Origin: an uncultured Gemmatimonadota bacterium
GTDB lineage: Bacteria; Gemmatimonadota; Gemmatimonadetes; Gemmatimonadales; Gemmatimonadaceae
Length of the DNA stretch: 6,112 nt
Assembly (NCBI GenBank): GCA_946887155.1
Contig: CAMPKM010000191.1
Span: 1 to 6,112, forward strand
Direction: 5' to 3'
The position numbers and the translations under genes were made by a program. The notes under the pieces are model-generated. The model was not told where the DNA came from, ran no database searches, and worked only from the letters and a program-made list of their open reading frames with translations. Positions 5,168-6,112 of the stretch are shown here, one piece after another (position 1 is the stretch's first letter; the number at the start of each line of letters is the position of its first letter).

Positions 5168-6112
5168 TCAGTGAAAGTCATGGCTCTTTGCCCAGTCTTC
5201 GCCCGCATCTGCCTTGAGGGTAATGAAGATCTCTCCCCGAAGGTTGACGACGCCATGCTCCACCTGGAGTGTGCCGCGGATCAGGAGCAGGGGCGAGTTC
5301 GAGATCAATAACGCCTGCCGCTCGAAGCGCTTCGGGGTGACGACGACGTTGAGGATCCCGGTCTCGTCTTCCATGGAAAGGAAGACGAATCCCTTGGCCG
5401 TACCAGGCCTCTGCCTGACGATGACGAGGCCGGCGTGGGCGACCTGTTCGCCGTCGCGGCCGTTCCGGATGATGTCGTCGGCCGTCCGGATGGCGTTAGG
5501 CGAGAGGAGTTTCCTCAGGTGCCGCATGGGATGGCCGTTGAGCGAGAGGCCGGTCATGCGGTAGTCGGCGTCGGTGAGCTCGATGCGCGACATTGGCGGG
5601 AACGGGGAATCGGGAATCGGGAATCGGGAATGGGGAATCGATGCCTCGGCCTTCGCACCTTGCGCCTGTCTCTCACCGCGGGGAGCCAAAGGACCGGCCG
5701 CTCCCCTCATAGCGTCCAGAGCGCGCCATAGAGCCACGCGCCGACGCTGGTTGGGTGGATGATCGGCAACCATCTGGTCGAACGCGCCGGCTTCGCATAA
5801 CGAGCGCACCGCGCCCTGGTCGACTCCCGCGCGCCTGATGAAGTCACCGATGTCGGCGAACGGGCCGTCGCGGAGTGCGCGTTCCAGTTTTTCGCGCGCG
5901 ACATGACCGAGTCCGCGGACAAGACGGAGGCCGAGACGGACTTCGGGAACCGGGAATCGGGGGTCGGGAATCGGGAATCGGGGATCGGGAATCGGGGCAG
6001 AGCGGTCCGGGTCCTGGAGACGGGACTCTGGACTCTGTTCTGCCCTTACTCGCACCACGCCTCCGGCCGGGACCACCACCTTGTCGGGCAATTCCAGTGA
6101 ATGGTCCCACGC
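5168..6112 (-). CDS. dnaE2: Error-prone DNA polymerase III alpha subunit, C-terminal part
   Basis: The frame is open at the window edge (6112) and ends at TGA 5170-5168, giving the last 314 residues of a protein normally just over 1000 residues long. It starts with AWDHSLE, matching the DnaE2 'SxWDCTLE' region, then VRLGLRLVRGLG (58-69), a helix-hairpin-helix-like stretch FADIGDFIRRAGVDQGAVRS (85-104) with LCEAGAFDQM, the ADYRMTGLSLNGHPM linker motif (182-196), and the OB-fold region GLVIVRQRPGTAKGFVFLSM (228-247) with EDETGILNVVV. It ends in SHDFH, a typical DnaE2 tail. DnaE2 (ImuC) performs mutagenic translesion synthesis with ImuA/ImuB and is normally LexA-controlled; that regulatory region is outside the window. 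The internal TTG at 6091 is not the real start. Two linkers (about residues 26-56 and 142-175) are lengthened by heptamer-repeat DNA while the frame stays open; whether activity is kept is unknown. Confidence 0.92.
   Translation of the reverse strand, partial: AWDHSLELPDKVVVPAGGVVRVRAEQSPESRLQDPDRSAPIPDPRFPIPDPRFPVPEVRLGLRLVRGLGHVAREKLERALRDGPFADIGDFIRRAGVDQGAVRSLCEAGAFDQMVADHPPNQRRRVALWRALDAMRGAAGPLAPRGERQAQGAKAEASIPHSRFPIPDSPFPPMSRIELTDADYRMTGLSLNGHPMRHLRKLLSPNAIRTADDIIRNGRDGEQVAHAGLVIVRQRPGTAKGFVFLSMEDETGILNVVVTPKRFERQALLISNSPLLLIRGTLQVEHGVVNLRGEIFITLKADAGEDWAKSHDFH
5598..5639. repeat. Tandem heptamer array A (GGGAATC, 6 units) inside dnaE2
   Basis: Six consecutive 7-bp units on the + strand: GGGAACG, GGGAATC three times, GGGAATG, GGGAATC. 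The total of 42 bases is a multiple of three. On the coding strand it gives the Pro-rich segment SIPHSRFPIPDSPFPP in the linker ahead of ADYRMTGLSL. Regular GGG runs with 4-base spacers also fit a G-quadruplex pattern on the template strand. Confidence 0.9.
5945..5993. repeat. Tandem heptamer array B (GGGAATC-like, 7 units) inside dnaE2
   Basis: Seven consecutive 7-bp units on the + strand: GGGAACC, GGGAATC, GGGGGTC, GGGAATC, GGGAATC, GGGGATC, GGGAATC, with a decayed eighth (GGGGCAG) after 5993. The coding strand reads APIPDPRFPIPDPRFPVPE just before the conserved VRLGLRLVRGL. It is more diverged than array A but shares the unit, orientation and reading frame. Confidence 0.9.
6023..6036. repeat. 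Two tandem GGACTCT heptamers next to array B
   Basis: GGACTCT occurs twice in a row (6023-6029 and 6030-6036), in frame within dnaE2 and encoding part of EQSPESRLQD. The same 7-bp unit length and the short distance to array B suggest one composite repeat insertion of about 90 bases (roughly 5945-6036) in this linker. Confidence 0.6.

Noticed and set aside
5598..5993. CRISPR-like array
   Set aside because: Units are 7 bp and directly abutting, without spacers, and lie in a coding frame.
5844..6110. Alternative - strand frame through array B with repeated PDSR residues
   Set aside because: It reads the same heptamers in another phase; the DnaE2 frame carries all conserved motifs on both sides.

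Overview
The window is a GC-rich stretch of bacterial DNA carrying parts of three transcription units. Its tandem GGGAATC-type heptamers inside coding sequence resemble low-complexity repeats I associate with Acidobacteriota (Vicinamibacteria-like) and with Xanthomonadaceae. I lean to an acidobacterial or similar environmental genome, but this is a weak inference because no rRNA or taxonomic marker is present.

Left part, + strand (1-1709): three tightly packed genes encode membrane-anchored proteins that look like bacterial PH-domain (bPH, YdbT-like) proteins. They are the C-terminal end of a bPH2-type protein (1-234), a polytopic 322-residue protein ending in a PH-like domain (243-1211), and a two-helix 164-residue protein with a PH-like tail (1215-1709). 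The gaps are 8 and 3 bases, so they are probably co-transcribed and translationally coupled.

Centre, - strand (read 5011 to 1773): three genes form a likely operon. In transcription order they are a 78-residue secreted or membrane peptide with a YLDPG motif, a 461-residue protein joining a kinase-fold-like N-terminal half to a SAM-dependent methyltransferase, and a 523-residue five-helix membrane enzyme of the alkaline phosphatase/sulfatase superfamily (LtaS/EptA-like architecture). The last two overlap by 4 bases (GTGA). I infer an envelope-polymer modification module: kinase-like/methyltransferase chemistry in the cytoplasm and a phospho-group transferase or hydrolase acting outside the membrane. 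It converges on the PH-domain genes across a 63-base gap.

Right part, - strand (6112 to 5168): the C-terminal 314 residues of an error-prone DNA polymerase III alpha subunit (DnaE2/ImuC-type), cut by the window edge. Its interdomain linkers have been invaded by two arrays of an imperfect 7-bp tandem repeat that remain in frame and that also fit a G-quadruplex pattern on the template strand. A 156-base spacer (5012-5167) separates dnaE2 from the three-gene module and holds a plausible but weak promoter.

No tRNA, rRNA, CRISPR array, insertion sequence or convincing intrinsic terminator was found.
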